A stretch of 64,000 bases of DNA from Estrella lausannensis (GTDB lineage Bacteria; Chlamydiota; Chlamydiia; Chlamydiales; Criblamydiaceae): positions 64,396-128,395 of the forward strand of contig NZ_CWGJ01000025.1 in the NCBI RefSeq assembly GCF_900000175.1. The letters run 5' to 3'. Both the position numbers and the translations under genes were made by a program. Below the pieces are notes generated by a model. It was given only the letters and a program-made list of their open reading frames with translations. It searched no databases and was not told the DNA's origin. Below, piece after piece: positions 27,613-36,437 of the stretch; the first letter of the stretch is position 1, and each line of letters opens with the position of its first letter.

Positions 27613-27670
27613 CTTTTCTTCAAGGTGCTTTTGGTTTAATTGTCATTGATGCATAAAATGAATTGAGTGT

Positions 27671-27712
27671 TTATACCGGAAATCTCTCAAAATTTTGGAC
27701 ACTTTCGGTACC
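27671..27712. repeat. Dispersed palindromic element, minimal copy between kinase and regulator
   Basis: TTATACCGGAAATCTCTCAA and TTTTGGACACTTTCGGTACC form a hairpin of about 42 bp. It lies between the kinase gene and its presumed response regulator, where it could affect co-transcription. Confidence 0.75.
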
Positions 27713-27760
27713 ACTTGAGGTATGAGTTCGTTTTGATAGTGACCGGAAAAGGATTTATCC

Positions 27761-28165
27761 ATGAAGAGGATCACCGCTAAGTTTGACGCCCATATTTTAG
27801 TTGTTGAAGACTATCTTTTAAATGCTGAAGTGATCAAGGAAATACTTGAGATCATGGGATGCGTTGTGGATGTGGCCGACAGCGGGATGGCAGCTTTAGA
27901 GCTCCTTAAGGAAAGGGACTACAATGTGATTTTTATGGACATCCAGATGCCCGTCATGGACGGTCTCGCCACCACAAGAGAGATCAAAAAACTTCCGGGG
28001 AAGAAGGCGCAAATACCCATTGTAGCCCTAACTGCGAATGCTCTCCGTGGGGATAGGGAGAAATATCTTGCCGAGGGGATGGACGACTTTGTCAGCAAGC
28101 CTCTCACGTCTTCAGACCTGGAACGCGTCCTTGTAAAGTTTGTGACGGGAAATAAAATCTCTTAA
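27761..28165 (+). CDS. Single-domain response regulator
   Basis: 134 residues, one CheY-like receiver and no output domain. The acidic pair follows ILVVED, the phospho-acceptor is D60 in FMDIQMP, the conserved Thr is in VALTANA and the Lys in FVSKPL. The receiver is of the type found in hybrid kinases and phosphorelays. AAGGA lies about 9 bases before the ATG. The neighbouring kinase has a degenerate receiver, so this protein may replace it. 3' end convergent with the AAA+ gene. Confidence 0.9.
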   Translation: MKRITAKFDAHILVVEDYLLNAEVIKEILEIMGCVVDVADSGMAALELLKERDYNVIFMDIQMPVMDGLATTREIKKLPGKKAQIPIVALTANALRGDREKYLAEGMDDFVSKPLTSSDLERVLVKFVTGNKIS

Positions 28166-28173
28166 AATCTCTT

Positions 28174-30075
28174 TTAGGCACCCTCCCGATCGCTTTGCAT
28201 TGCCGCCTCTTCTTTGCCGATTTCCCTTAAGATGAGATCTCGAGTGAGTTTGATTTCGGCATCGATGGATTGGGCTGTCTTATCCAGCTTCTTCTCAAGT
28301 AGGGGAAGGTAGAAGCCAATCAAGAACAGGAACTTCTTGGAATCGGTTTGTTGCTTGCCAGATAAATGATTCTCGTCAATTGCAGAAACACGGCCCGCCA
28401 GTTCCAGGAGATCTTTCGTGGCCTCCTCATGCTTGCCTTTCAATGAGCTTAGCTTATTTAATTGCGCCTGCTCCCTCTCAATAAGGGCTTCAATCCCCTG
28501 AAGTTCTGACTGAGTTGTTTCCCATGGCTTGAGGGCACCTCCTCGCATTAGTTCATTACCGCGGCTTAAGGAGTGTGCCTTTACAAGATCTCTCATTTCT
28601 TGCTGCAGGCGCAATTTAGCCTGTTGCTTTAAAGGCTTGAAGGAGTGCTCAACAGCTGTTAAGCACCTTTCTAAAATGATGAGGGAAGAAAAGGGCTCCG
28701 GTCTGCCGGAAAGAAGGGGGCTCTCCCTTACCTTCTCATAGAGAAACTGAAGAGCGCCCTCCTCCATTAAGGGAGACAAGGGCTCTTCGGCCACCTTTTC
28801 CATCAGGCAGGCAATCGTCTCTTGCCGATCGGCGCTCTCAAGAACCATTTTGTGGAACTTGCCCTCAAACCAGGGGGCGTTAGGAAAGACAATCCGGTTG
28901 TAGTCTTCGGTGCTTGAAATGGCGATAAAATGAGAGAATCCTCTTTCCTTGCCGTCAAGGTATGCTTTCAACCTGTCGGCGAAATAGTAGTTTTCGCCTG
29001 GCTTGCATGCTGTGTGAATATCATCGAAAACGAGGATGGTATCCTCTCCGTGCTTTCCGATAGCTTCTAAAATCTTTTGCAACACTCTGTCCCCATCCCC
29101 CCAGATCCCTCCTGAGTAGCTGGTAGCGATCAGGTCGGCCGTGTTGAAGTAGAAGAGCTGCTTTCCCTTCAGTTTTGGGTACATGCCAAGACAAATGGCT
29201 TTTGCCAAATCTTCAATGAGCTTTGTCTTTCCCACCCCTTGAGGACCGGTTATAAGCACGGGGCGCTTAAGTTCTCCTTCTCTTTCTAGATGAGTGGCCA
29301 GAAGGTCCAGGGAGCCTCTTCGTCTGAGAGGTTTAGGGGTTGTTGAGAGAGCCTCTTCACTTAAGTTTCTGGCGCAAGGCAGGCTTGTCGGCGCCGGCTT
29401 AAGGTAGCGAATGTAGAGGGCCGAGAGAGCAGCTGCGGCAAGAATACTTCCGGCGATGATGAATGCAGTTTCCAAATTGATTGACGATACGGCAAACAGG
29501 GTCAACAAGCCGGTGAGAATGGAGATCAGAAGGATAATCTTCTGCAGTTTGTGGGAGGCTTGAAATTCATTGTCGGCATGAGAGAAAAGGTCTTCGATGC
29601 CGAGGGAGGAGAGTATCGCGTCCAGAAGGTGCAAGATTTTTCGGATAGCGCTTTTGCAAAGGGAAATAAGGGTGCCGAGGATGGAGCTTTGGGCAGGAGG
29701 TTCCGGAAGGGAATAAACGCTGTCAGCCAATAATACGGCAAGTGAGCGGAGCGAGGGCAATTCTCCATGCTTTTTCCTTGCGGCCAAAAGCAGTTCGTCC
29801 CATGAAATTTCATGGAGGAGCGCATCGATCGCTCTCAGGGAGTCTTTGCTCTGGACTGCTTTTAAAGCACGTTGCTCTAAAGAGAGGACTATCTTGGAGG
29901 CTTTGGGCTTTATCCTTTTCGGTGCCGCCTGTTCGCATATCCTCTCTTGGGCGGCCGCATCAACTCGGTGGCGAACCTCATTTTGGAGCTTCATATCAGG
30001 GGGGCGGTATCCACTTGCCCTCAAGTGCAGGCAGCGCAAGGGCTCTCTTACCGTCAACATCATGTGCAAATCCAT
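28174..30075 (-). CDS. Membrane-anchored ClpA/B-like AAA+ ATPase
   Basis: 633 residues. N-terminal helical region, two adjacent membrane segments (about 180-197 and 203-223), then one AAA+ module: Walker A G277-PQGVGK283T, Walker B ILVFD351D352, and a ClpA/ClpB D1-like segment (FNTADLIATSYSGGIWGDGDR). The C-terminus (about 520-633) is coiled coil (REQAQLNKLSSLKGKHEE). The lone AAA+ module behind a membrane hairpin is not a standard Clp protein; a chaperone or remodeller at the inner membrane is plausible. Ser/Lys-rich N-terminus without signal peptide. Stands alone, convergent with the response regulator. Confidence 0.72.
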   Translation of the reverse strand: MDLHMMLTVREPLRCLHLRASGYRPPDMKLQNEVRHRVDAAAQERICEQAAPKRIKPKASKIVLSLEQRALKAVQSKDSLRAIDALLHEISWDELLLAARKKHGELPSLRSLAVLLADSVYSLPEPPAQSSILGTLISLCKSAIRKILHLLDAILSSLGIEDLFSHADNEFQASHKLQKIILLISILTGLLTLFAVSSINLETAFIIAGSILAAAALSALYIRYLKPAPTSLPCARNLSEEALSTTPKPLRRRGSLDLLATHLEREGELKRPVLITGPQGVGKTKLIEDLAKAICLGMYPKLKGKQLFYFNTADLIATSYSGGIWGDGDRVLQKILEAIGKHGEDTILVFDDIHTACKPGENYYFADRLKAYLDGKERGFSHFIAISSTEDYNRIVFPNAPWFEGKFHKMVLESADRQETIACLMEKVAEEPLSPLMEEGALQFLYEKVRESPLLSGRPEPFSSLIILERCLTAVEHSFKPLKQQAKLRLQQEMRDLVKAHSLSRGNELMRGGALKPWETTQSELQGIEALIEREQAQLNKLSSLKGKHEEATKDLLELAGRVSAIDENHLSGKQQTDSKKFLFLIGFYLPLLEKKLDKTAQSIDAEIKLTRDLILREIGKEEAAMQSDREGA

Positions 30076-30226
30076 AGTTAGGAATTTGCCGTTGATTATA
30101 AACTAAGTGGGTATTTTAACTATTATAATCGGGGTGGTTGTTTTTTATTGAGATATTTTGGTGCCAGCGTTTGCAAAGCGATCGATGTCAAAACGTATTC
30201 TTGAGTGTTCTTGGATGGTTATTAAA

Positions 30227-31741
30227 TCAGAATCTAAATCCTTTAGGATCAAGAGTGTCTCGTAAAGCATCGCCTACCAGTGCGATCGCGATTAGAAACA
30301 CAGTCAGAACAAAAGCGGGTGGCCACAGAAGGTAGCTTTCACCGGGAAATGACGATCTTCCTTCATCCATTAAAACCCCTAAAGAACAAGAACCTTCTTC
30401 TCCAAGTCCAAGAAAGGAGAGCCCGGCTTCGGACGATATAGCTCCCATAATGGCGAAGGGAAGCAGAGTGAGGACCGGCGGGATGGCATTGGGGAGGATG
30501 TGGGAGAAGATGATGCGTTTCTTTGGCAGCCCAAGGACAAGGCAGGCGTCGACGTAAGAGAGGCTGCGCTGTTTGAAAAACTCCCCCCGGATGAAGCGGC
30601 TGAAACTGGTCCAGCCGAACAGGCCGATGATCAGGATCACGATAAAGATCGATTTAGATTGCATGACAGCGATAATCATGAGGAGCATGAAGAATGCGGG
30701 CATAGACTCCCAAATCTCGATCAGGCGGCAAATCAGCAGATCAGTCTTCCCTGCAAAGTAGCCCGCGATAGCTCCAATGGGAATACCGATGAGGAGGCTG
30801 ATTGCAATGGAAAGTACACCGACGACAAGGGAGATGCGGATGCCGAAGAGCAGTGAAGCAAACAGGTCTTTGCGGTTAATGCGGGTTTTGTCGGTAATGT
30901 CGGCGATACGATTAAAAAAACGGTCTCCACCGGCGCCATCTTCCCAGTGAAACGGCCTGATTAGCGGCATGACAATCCACGATACTCTCAAAGACTCGTT
31001 TTCGATCCACTCTCTGCGTTCATTGATGTAGGCGATCTCTTCCAAATCCTCTTTCCGGGCCTTGGAATCACTCCCTTCCATCTCGACTCTTTCTTTAAGC
31101 AATGACAGGGTTTGCTCTTCATGGGCCAGACTGTTTTGGTAGTTGGTGGGCAGCTTCAGATCTTTCGCTTCTTTGCGAAATGACTGGACTTCCCGGATGT
31201 AATCGGGCAGGAGAGGGGCTAAAGCGTCGTGCCTTTTCTTGGATAAGATATGCTCAAGAAGCAAATTCAGCCTTCCGTAGGGGGAAGCCTCCTGAATTTC
31301 TAAAGCAAAATTAAGGCTCGCTTCGCCCGATTCGGTGGGCACGGAGTGCCTCGATTTTGCTGGATTTTCCACAAAGCCGCTTTCCACCAGCAAGAACAGG
31401 AGAATAAAGGCCGTGAGGGCAGTCATCCTGAGGGCCCTTCCTGTCTTTTTGGGGACAAGAAAAGTACAAAGGAAGAGGGGTATGAAAAACATCGCCAGAT
31501 TGAAGAAAAGATCGATTCCTTTGGTGTAAAACCCTTTATAGAAAAGATAGCGGAAGAGGGGGAAATAGGGCTCGTTGTCGTATAGGACAAAGAGAGGCTT
31601 CGAAGAGGCAAAAAAGGGCGCGTATATTCCCAGGAAGGTAAGAAATAAGAAAACAACCGTGCCGGCAACACCGGTCTTGTGCCTGAAAAACCTTGTGCAG
31701 ATAGCTCTCCAGTAGGGATCTTGAATGAAGGTGTTTATCAT
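30227..31741 (-). CDS. oppC: Oligopeptide ABC transporter permease, OppC-type, with a long periplasmic insertion
   Basis: 504 residues; ordinary OppC is about 300. The C-terminal 210 residues are the permease domain (SLLFGIRISLVVGVLSIAISLLIG and the EAA-like loop DACLVLGLPKKRIIFSHILPNAIPP). The N-terminal half has one membrane helix (about 20-40), two more (about 85-125) and a charged region of about 170 residues with coiled-coil character before the permease domain. It starts 3 bp after oppB ends. Expected to form the inner-membrane channel with OppB; the ATPases (OppD/OppF) are not in this window. Confidence 0.88.
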   Translation of the reverse strand: MINTFIQDPYWRAICTRFFRHKTGVAGTVVFLFLTFLGIYAPFFASSKPLFVLYDNEPYFPLFRYLFYKGFYTKGIDLFFNLAMFFIPLFLCTFLVPKKTGRALRMTALTAFILLFLLVESGFVENPAKSRHSVPTESGEASLNFALEIQEASPYGRLNLLLEHILSKKRHDALAPLLPDYIREVQSFRKEAKDLKLPTNYQNSLAHEEQTLSLLKERVEMEGSDSKARKEDLEEIAYINERREWIENESLRVSWIVMPLIRPFHWEDGAGGDRFFNRIADITDKTRINRKDLFASLLFGIRISLVVGVLSIAISLLIGIPIGAIAGYFAGKTDLLICRLIEIWESMPAFFMLLMIIAVMQSKSIFIVILIIGLFGWTSFSRFIRGEFFKQRSLSYVDACLVLGLPKKRIIFSHILPNAIPPVLTLLPFAIMGAISSEAGLSFLGLGEEGSCSLGVLMDEGRSSFPGESYLLWPPAFVLTVFLIAIALVGDALRDTLDPKGFRF

Positions 31742-31744
31742 ATA

Positions 31745-33241
31745 TCAGTCCAGCGTTACCCTCGGATCTAAAAGCGTGTAGGAGATGTCTGCTGCCAGAT
31801 AGCCAAGCAATGTGAGAAACGAGCCGGCCAGAGTGGAGAACATGATGGTGTTGTAGTCGCGGTTGAGAATGGCATCATAGAAAAATTTCCCGAATCCGTC
31901 GATTTCGAACAAAGTCTCGACGATCAGAGACCCTCCGAGGATAATTCCCAAAGATCCGGCGATGGAGGTGACGATGGTGATCGATGCGTTGCGCCCGATG
32001 TGCTTCCAGATGATAGTCCAAGGAGGCACGCCTTTAGCTTTCGCGGTACGGATGTAATCTTGCCTCATCACTTCCAAGACAGCTGTTCTGGCGAGTCGGC
32101 TTTGCGCGGCGATTCCTCCATAGAGAATGGCGATCAGCGGCAGCACCAGGTGCTGCACGGTATCTTGCAGTCTTCCGAGAGAGGTTAAATTATCGTAAAC
32201 AGCGTCCGGGCTTGTGAAACCGCTTAGCGGAATAGGTGTATTTGTGAAGGGGAAATGGCCGTCCAAGGCGACATTTTCGATCAGGAAGGGAGCGACTACA
32301 AAGACGGGTATGGCATACAGCACTAGAGCAAAGAGGTTCAGGATGTGATCAAGCAGGGTGTTTTGCCAGATCGCCATAGCGATTCCGAGCAGCAGCGCAG
32401 CAAAGAAGGTGATCACCATGGGAGTGATCGCCAGAGTCAGTGAATATTTAAAACGCTTCACCACCTCCCCTACCACCGACTTGTTCGGGTCGTTGCGGAC
32501 AGAGCCGAAATTTAGCGTTGCCACGCGCGACATGTACCGGAAGAACCGGGTGTCGAAAAAGAGGAGTTTGATCTTCTCCGGTTCACTCGGCTCGAAGTGA
32601 TAGAAGTCCTTGTTCATTTCATACCACTGCCGGAGTTTTCCAATTTTTTCATCTATCTGTGGATCAGTGTCGGTGGCTAAGGGGAGCTCCTTCTGAAAAA
32701 AATTATAGTCTTCTGTCAGCTTCTGGTTGAAACTCTTCTCTTCGGGCGTCAAGTTAGGGCCTAAGATGGCCATTTTTGTCCCGCCCCGGATGAAAAATTG
32801 CGCTGCAATCAGCCTCATCGATTTCTCATATTGGGGGTCTTCCATGATCAAAAGGAGTTTGGGCATGACGAAACGGGACATATCGCCCATTTTGATACGG
32901 GTGTCATGGAATTGTTTTGAGGTGAGGCCCTTGTTAGCTCCGGGCTTTAAGTAATCGTTGATGCTCTCCAAAATATTGACGATGGATTGTTTGTCAGCGT
33001 AGCTCCATGTATTGAAGAGGATGGGCAGGGTCAAACCGAAAAATTCACGGAATTGCAGGTACCTGTCGTCAGTGCCGAAGGCAAGTGAGCCTCCTGCCTT
33101 TTTGGAAGCTCCCTGGTTTGAAATCTCTACCTGCGTGCTGGGGTCGCCTGGCGCTAAATTGATGATGACGAAATTAATCAGCACGATGAAAAAGAGCGTC
33201 ACAGGGATCAAGAGAGCCCTTCGTACCAAATAACTCCACAT
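31745..33241 (-). CDS. oppB: Oligopeptide ABC transporter permease, OppB-type, with a long periplasmic insertion
   Basis: 498 residues against about 310 for typical OppB. The N-terminal membrane helix is followed by NFVIINLAPGDPSTQVE, a block typical of OppB. A predicted periplasmic insertion of about 200 residues (roughly 50-250) precedes the permease domain (VVKRFKYSLTLAITPMVITFFAALLLG; EVMRQDYIRTAKAKGVPPWTI is the ATPase-contacting loop). It closes with ADISYTLLDPRVTLD. It lies between oppA and oppC with 3-6 bp gaps. Confidence 0.88.
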   Translation of the reverse strand: MWSYLVRRALLIPVTLFFIVLINFVIINLAPGDPSTQVEISNQGASKKAGGSLAFGTDDRYLQFREFFGLTLPILFNTWSYADKQSIVNILESINDYLKPGANKGLTSKQFHDTRIKMGDMSRFVMPKLLLIMEDPQYEKSMRLIAAQFFIRGGTKMAILGPNLTPEEKSFNQKLTEDYNFFQKELPLATDTDPQIDEKIGKLRQWYEMNKDFYHFEPSEPEKIKLLFFDTRFFRYMSRVATLNFGSVRNDPNKSVVGEVVKRFKYSLTLAITPMVITFFAALLLGIAMAIWQNTLLDHILNLFALVLYAIPVFVVAPFLIENVALDGHFPFTNTPIPLSGFTSPDAVYDNLTSLGRLQDTVQHLVLPLIAILYGGIAAQSRLARTAVLEVMRQDYIRTAKAKGVPPWTIIWKHIGRNASITIVTSIAGSLGIILGGSLIVETLFEIDGFGKFFYDAILNRDYNTIMFSTLAGSFLTLLGYLAADISYTLLDPRVTLD

Positions 33242-33247
33242 GGACTT

Positions 33248-35374
33248 TTACCCTCCCGATTGTTGCTTCAGCCAGAAAATGGAAGGCACAGGTTCGCTGA
33301 TGTTGGCATCCGGAATCAGGTCTTTCCTGTCTGTCGGCAAGAAGACGTTTTGCAGCGTTTCTCTATATAGCAGTTTTATGATGGGGGTATAGAGGAATGT
33401 ATAGGGCTGCTGCTCATGGATGATAGAGTCGAATTTGTGGTAGAGGTTTAACCTCTCTTGGGGATCATATTCATAGTCGAGCTGGTCGATGATTTTATCC
33501 GCTTCGCTATTTTGGAATGCCACAACGTTGGATGATCCCTTCAGTTTTGCCTGGGAGGAGTGCCAAAGTTGCCTTGGATCATCAGGGGGCATCCCGAAAC
33601 CCCAGGCCAGATACAGGGCGTCAAAGCTTTTATCTTCGATGGTCATGGACAGGTCTGCCATGTCAAGGCCTTTCAGCCGGCATTCGATCCCTATTTTTTT
33701 TAAGCTGTCGGAAACGAATTCCACAACGGCCTTCGTGGTGGGGTTTTTAACAAAATAGGAAAGGGCGAAAGAAAATTTGACGATCTTGCCGTCGATGGTC
33801 TTTTCCAAAATACCATCGCCATCGATGTCTTCCCAGCCTTCCTCTTTGAGCAATTTCTTAGCTCTCAAAGGGTCAAAAGCCCATGGTTTGATGGCGGGGT
33901 TGTTTTCCCGGCTGGCTACAAAGAATGTGCCGTGAATTTCCACCGCGTTGCCGCTTAAGTACTCATCCACGATGCGCTTTCTGTCGATGGCCTGTGTCAG
34001 GGCTTTACGCACGTTCTTGCTTTTGAAAAGAGGGTTTTCCTGATTCCATCCAAGCCAGGTATAGGATCTGTTCAGGTAAGTCAAAAGCTTGATCGCAAGG
34101 CCTTCCTTCTCTTGCCGTTTGTACTGCTCGGAGTTCAAAAAATCCTTTAGTTCCACTTCCTGATCAGGTTGCAGGGGATAAGTATCTAGTTTTCCAGCCT
34201 TGAAATCCTGCCAGATGCTGTCAGGAGAGTTTCTGAAGGCGATGACTCTCTTGTCGGCGAGCGCAGCGTTTCCCTCAAAAAAAGAGGGGTTTCGCCTGAA
34301 CCGGATTTCCCTGTCGGTCATGCCGTCAAAAATCCACGCACCGCAGCTGGGGATGATGTTTTTGGCAAAATGTCTTGAGAAATTTTGTGCAAAGACAGTG
34401 CTTTTGCGATAGGTGTCAGGATCCTTATCATCTTCGATGATTTTTGTGCCGTCGGCGAAATATTGATAGAGGAAGCAGGGAAGCGGTTTTAAGGCTCCGG
34501 TCCAAGACCGGGCGATGTATTTCACCTTTTCTGTTGTTTTACCCTCTTCTGTCTGAACAGGGTGGGCTTTCCATCGGACAACGAATGTCTTAGGGTCGAT
34601 AACTCTTAGCTCATCGATATCGGAGAGGTAGGTCCTTAGCGCCAAAGCTCCCGGTTCTTGGTTGCTCGGATTCATGAGCGCATCGAAAAAGAATTTGAAG
34701 TCCGCGGAGGTGACCGGATGCCTCTTTAAAAAGTGGGGTGCGAGGTTAATTTCCTTGGGAAAAAATCGCCTTTCCAACGGTTCAAAAAAAACTCCTTCGC
34801 GCAGGTGCACCCAGAATTCCGGATAGTCCTTCCCTTTGATGGGCCTCTCTTCGATCTTGAGTGCCATGGAGGGAGCGAATTTTTCGTAGACGCCGATATG
34901 GTCCTTAGCAAGGTTCAAAGAGCAAAGGGAGATCCAGGAGTTGATATCGCCCCAGTTGCTGAAGGGGTGCAAGCTGTCTGGTTTGCCATAGGTCGCTGCC
35001 TGAAAAGTACCGCGTGGAGTGAAGCCTGGAGGTAGCAGCGTGGGAAGTACGTGATCAAAAAAGGGATCTCTTGCAAGGAGGTTGGGATAGGAGCTGTCGA
35101 TGTGGGGAGAGGAATATTTTGGGCTTGAGATCGGTTTCTCAGAGGCTGCGGAAGGGCTATGGATCATTTCTTTTGAATCGATCTCCCTTTTTAGCGTTTC
35201 AAGAGACTCCCTGTTTTCCATGAGGTCGTATTTGATTTTTCCAAGTTCAGAGCGGATTTGGATCAAATGCTCTTCCTGCAGTGTGAAGGACCAGTAGAGC
35301 AGCCCAAGAAGAATAAGAAATCCCAGCGAGAAGAGTGATTTTACAATCAACTGGAGAAAAGGATATCGAGCCAT
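33248..35374 (-). CDS. oppA: Oligopeptide-binding protein of the ABC transporter
   Basis: 708 residues, a family 5 solute-binding protein. One N-terminal membrane helix (residues 10-30, no lipobox) and a short coiled coil (RSELGKIKYDLMENRESLETLKREI) come first, so the protein may stay membrane-anchored. Family blocks include KNVRKALTQAIDRKRIVDEYLSG, FDPLRAKKLLKEEGWEDIDGDGILEK and YLAWGFGMPPDDPRQLWHSSQ. It is first in the oppA-oppB-oppC operon; the ORF upstream ends well clear of it. The likely role is peptide capture from the host-derived medium, or murein peptide recycling as proposed for some chlamydial OppA proteins. Confidence 0.88.
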   Translation of the reverse strand: MARYPFLQLIVKSLFSLGFLILLGLLYWSFTLQEEHLIQIRSELGKIKYDLMENRESLETLKREIDSKEMIHSPSAASEKPISSPKYSSPHIDSSYPNLLARDPFFDHVLPTLLPPGFTPRGTFQAATYGKPDSLHPFSNWGDINSWISLCSLNLAKDHIGVYEKFAPSMALKIEERPIKGKDYPEFWVHLREGVFFEPLERRFFPKEINLAPHFLKRHPVTSADFKFFFDALMNPSNQEPGALALRTYLSDIDELRVIDPKTFVVRWKAHPVQTEEGKTTEKVKYIARSWTGALKPLPCFLYQYFADGTKIIEDDKDPDTYRKSTVFAQNFSRHFAKNIIPSCGAWIFDGMTDREIRFRRNPSFFEGNAALADKRVIAFRNSPDSIWQDFKAGKLDTYPLQPDQEVELKDFLNSEQYKRQEKEGLAIKLLTYLNRSYTWLGWNQENPLFKSKNVRKALTQAIDRKRIVDEYLSGNAVEIHGTFFVASRENNPAIKPWAFDPLRAKKLLKEEGWEDIDGDGILEKTIDGKIVKFSFALSYFVKNPTTKAVVEFVSDSLKKIGIECRLKGLDMADLSMTIEDKSFDALYLAWGFGMPPDDPRQLWHSSQAKLKGSSNVVAFQNSEADKIIDQLDYEYDPQERLNLYHKFDSIIHEQQPYTFLYTPIIKLLYRETLQNVFLPTDRKDLIPDANISEPVPSIFWLKQQSGG

Positions 35375-35536
35375 GTTTTTTGCCTGCTTGATGGGGCGGT
35401 CTCAAGAAAAGTGCAATATGCCGGTGAAGTTTCAACTTCTCTTTGCTAGGCCGATTTTATACCTATAGCGAAATGAATTCAAAATTTGGTTTCCTGTTTT
35501 TTTGAAAATCCAGGGTTTTGAATTTTTGGACTTTTA

Positions 35537-36223
35537 TCAGTAGAGCGCAAGGTGGATGCCAAGCGGGAGCTCTAACGCCATGTGATTAATCCATCCCATT
35601 TCAGCAGAGCCTCTTAGGATTGCCAATAGGGCGGCCGGAGCGGCTGCCAGAGGGAGAAGGTAGTTCAGTTTCTTTTTGTCGGCTCTCAAAAGGGCAGGAA
35701 CTTTCATCGCAAGAAACAGGGAAGGGGAGGTGAGGAGGGCGAAGAGAAACCCATTCACTAACCCGGCCAGCGGATCTCCAAAAAGGGCTATGGCAGAGAA
35801 GACAAGAAGCGTCTGGCCGCAAGGTAGCAAGGGAGTAAAAAATCCGAAGTAAAATGTGCCCGCAGGACTTCCTCTCAAAAGGAATGAGGCGAGCACCCCG
35901 GAAGCTTTGGCAAGCCTCTTGGCAAGCGCACTGGGCATGAGGGATGCTTCTGAAATTAAGGCGGCACAAGTAAAAAAGAGCATCAGGAAGCCGAAGAGGA
36001 AGCTAGCCAGCGCCGGTATACCTGCATTTTTCAGGCTAATCTCTAGCGCCATGCCAAAAGTCGCGGAGGTTAGCCCTAGCAGGGAAAATGAGAGGGCCCT
36101 GCCGAAAAAATAGAGCATCCTGTAGGGGTGGCTGCTGATGGTCATGACAAGAGGGCCGCACATGCCTATGCAATGCAAATTGCCGGCCAGGTACACAGGA
36201 AGCATGCTCAAGAGAAGCGCCAT
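35537..36223 (-). CDS. SafE/UreH-2 (DsbD-2)-like polytopic membrane protein
   Basis: 228 residues, about six membrane segments. The N-terminal GNLHCIGMCGPLV contains the H-C-x3-C motif typical of the UreH_2/sulfite-exporter-like family found next to cytochrome cbb3 and copper genes; a second cysteine sits in PLLPCGQTLLVF. Members are linked to metal or thiol transport; substrate unknown here. It is the last gene of a minus-strand set with a 61-residue membrane protein and a solute-binding protein. Confidence 0.7.
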   Translation of the reverse strand: MALLLSMLPVYLAGNLHCIGMCGPLVMTISSHPYRMLYFFGRALSFSLLGLTSATFGMALEISLKNAGIPALASFLFGFLMLFFTCAALISEASLMPSALAKRLAKASGVLASFLLRGSPAGTFYFGFFTPLLPCGQTLLVFSAIALFGDPLAGLVNGFLFALLTSPSLFLAMKVPALLRADKKKLNYLLPLAAAPAALLAILRGSAEMGWINHMALELPLGIHLALY

Positions 36224-36240
36224 GTTATAATATGAGCCTC

Positions 36241-36426
36241 TTATGGGGAATCTTTCATCCGGATCGCCTGCACGGTTTCCATCGTCAAGCCCACAGGATG
36301 GGGTTTTCTGAATGAGCAGAAGATAAAGGCTAAAACCATGATGAATAGGTAGAGATAAAGGAAAAAGAAAGCAGCTATCTTAAATCGGGGTATCTTCTTG
36401 ACTGTTTCTGAAGGCGCGTTTTCCAT
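36241..36426 (-). CDS. Small single-pass membrane protein
   Basis: 61 residues. One strong membrane helix (FKIAAFFFLYLYLFIMVLAF) and a short tail with RKPHPVGLTMETVQAIR. It lies between the solute-binding protein (11-bp gap) and the SafE/UreH-like gene (17-bp gap), consistent with one operon. A FixH/CcoS-like helper is a guess from context; no family is recognised. Confidence 0.55.
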   Translation of the reverse strand: MENAPSETVKKIPRFKIAAFFFLYLYLFIMVLAFIFCSFRKPHPVGLTMETVQAIRMKDSP

Positions 36427-36437
36427 GGGTCAATAAC

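Noticed and set aside
35459-35531. A possible further copy of the dispersed element (TATACC ... GAATTTTTGG)
   Set aside because: Only short similarity at the left edge; the right arm lacks CTTTCGGTATA, so I did not count it.
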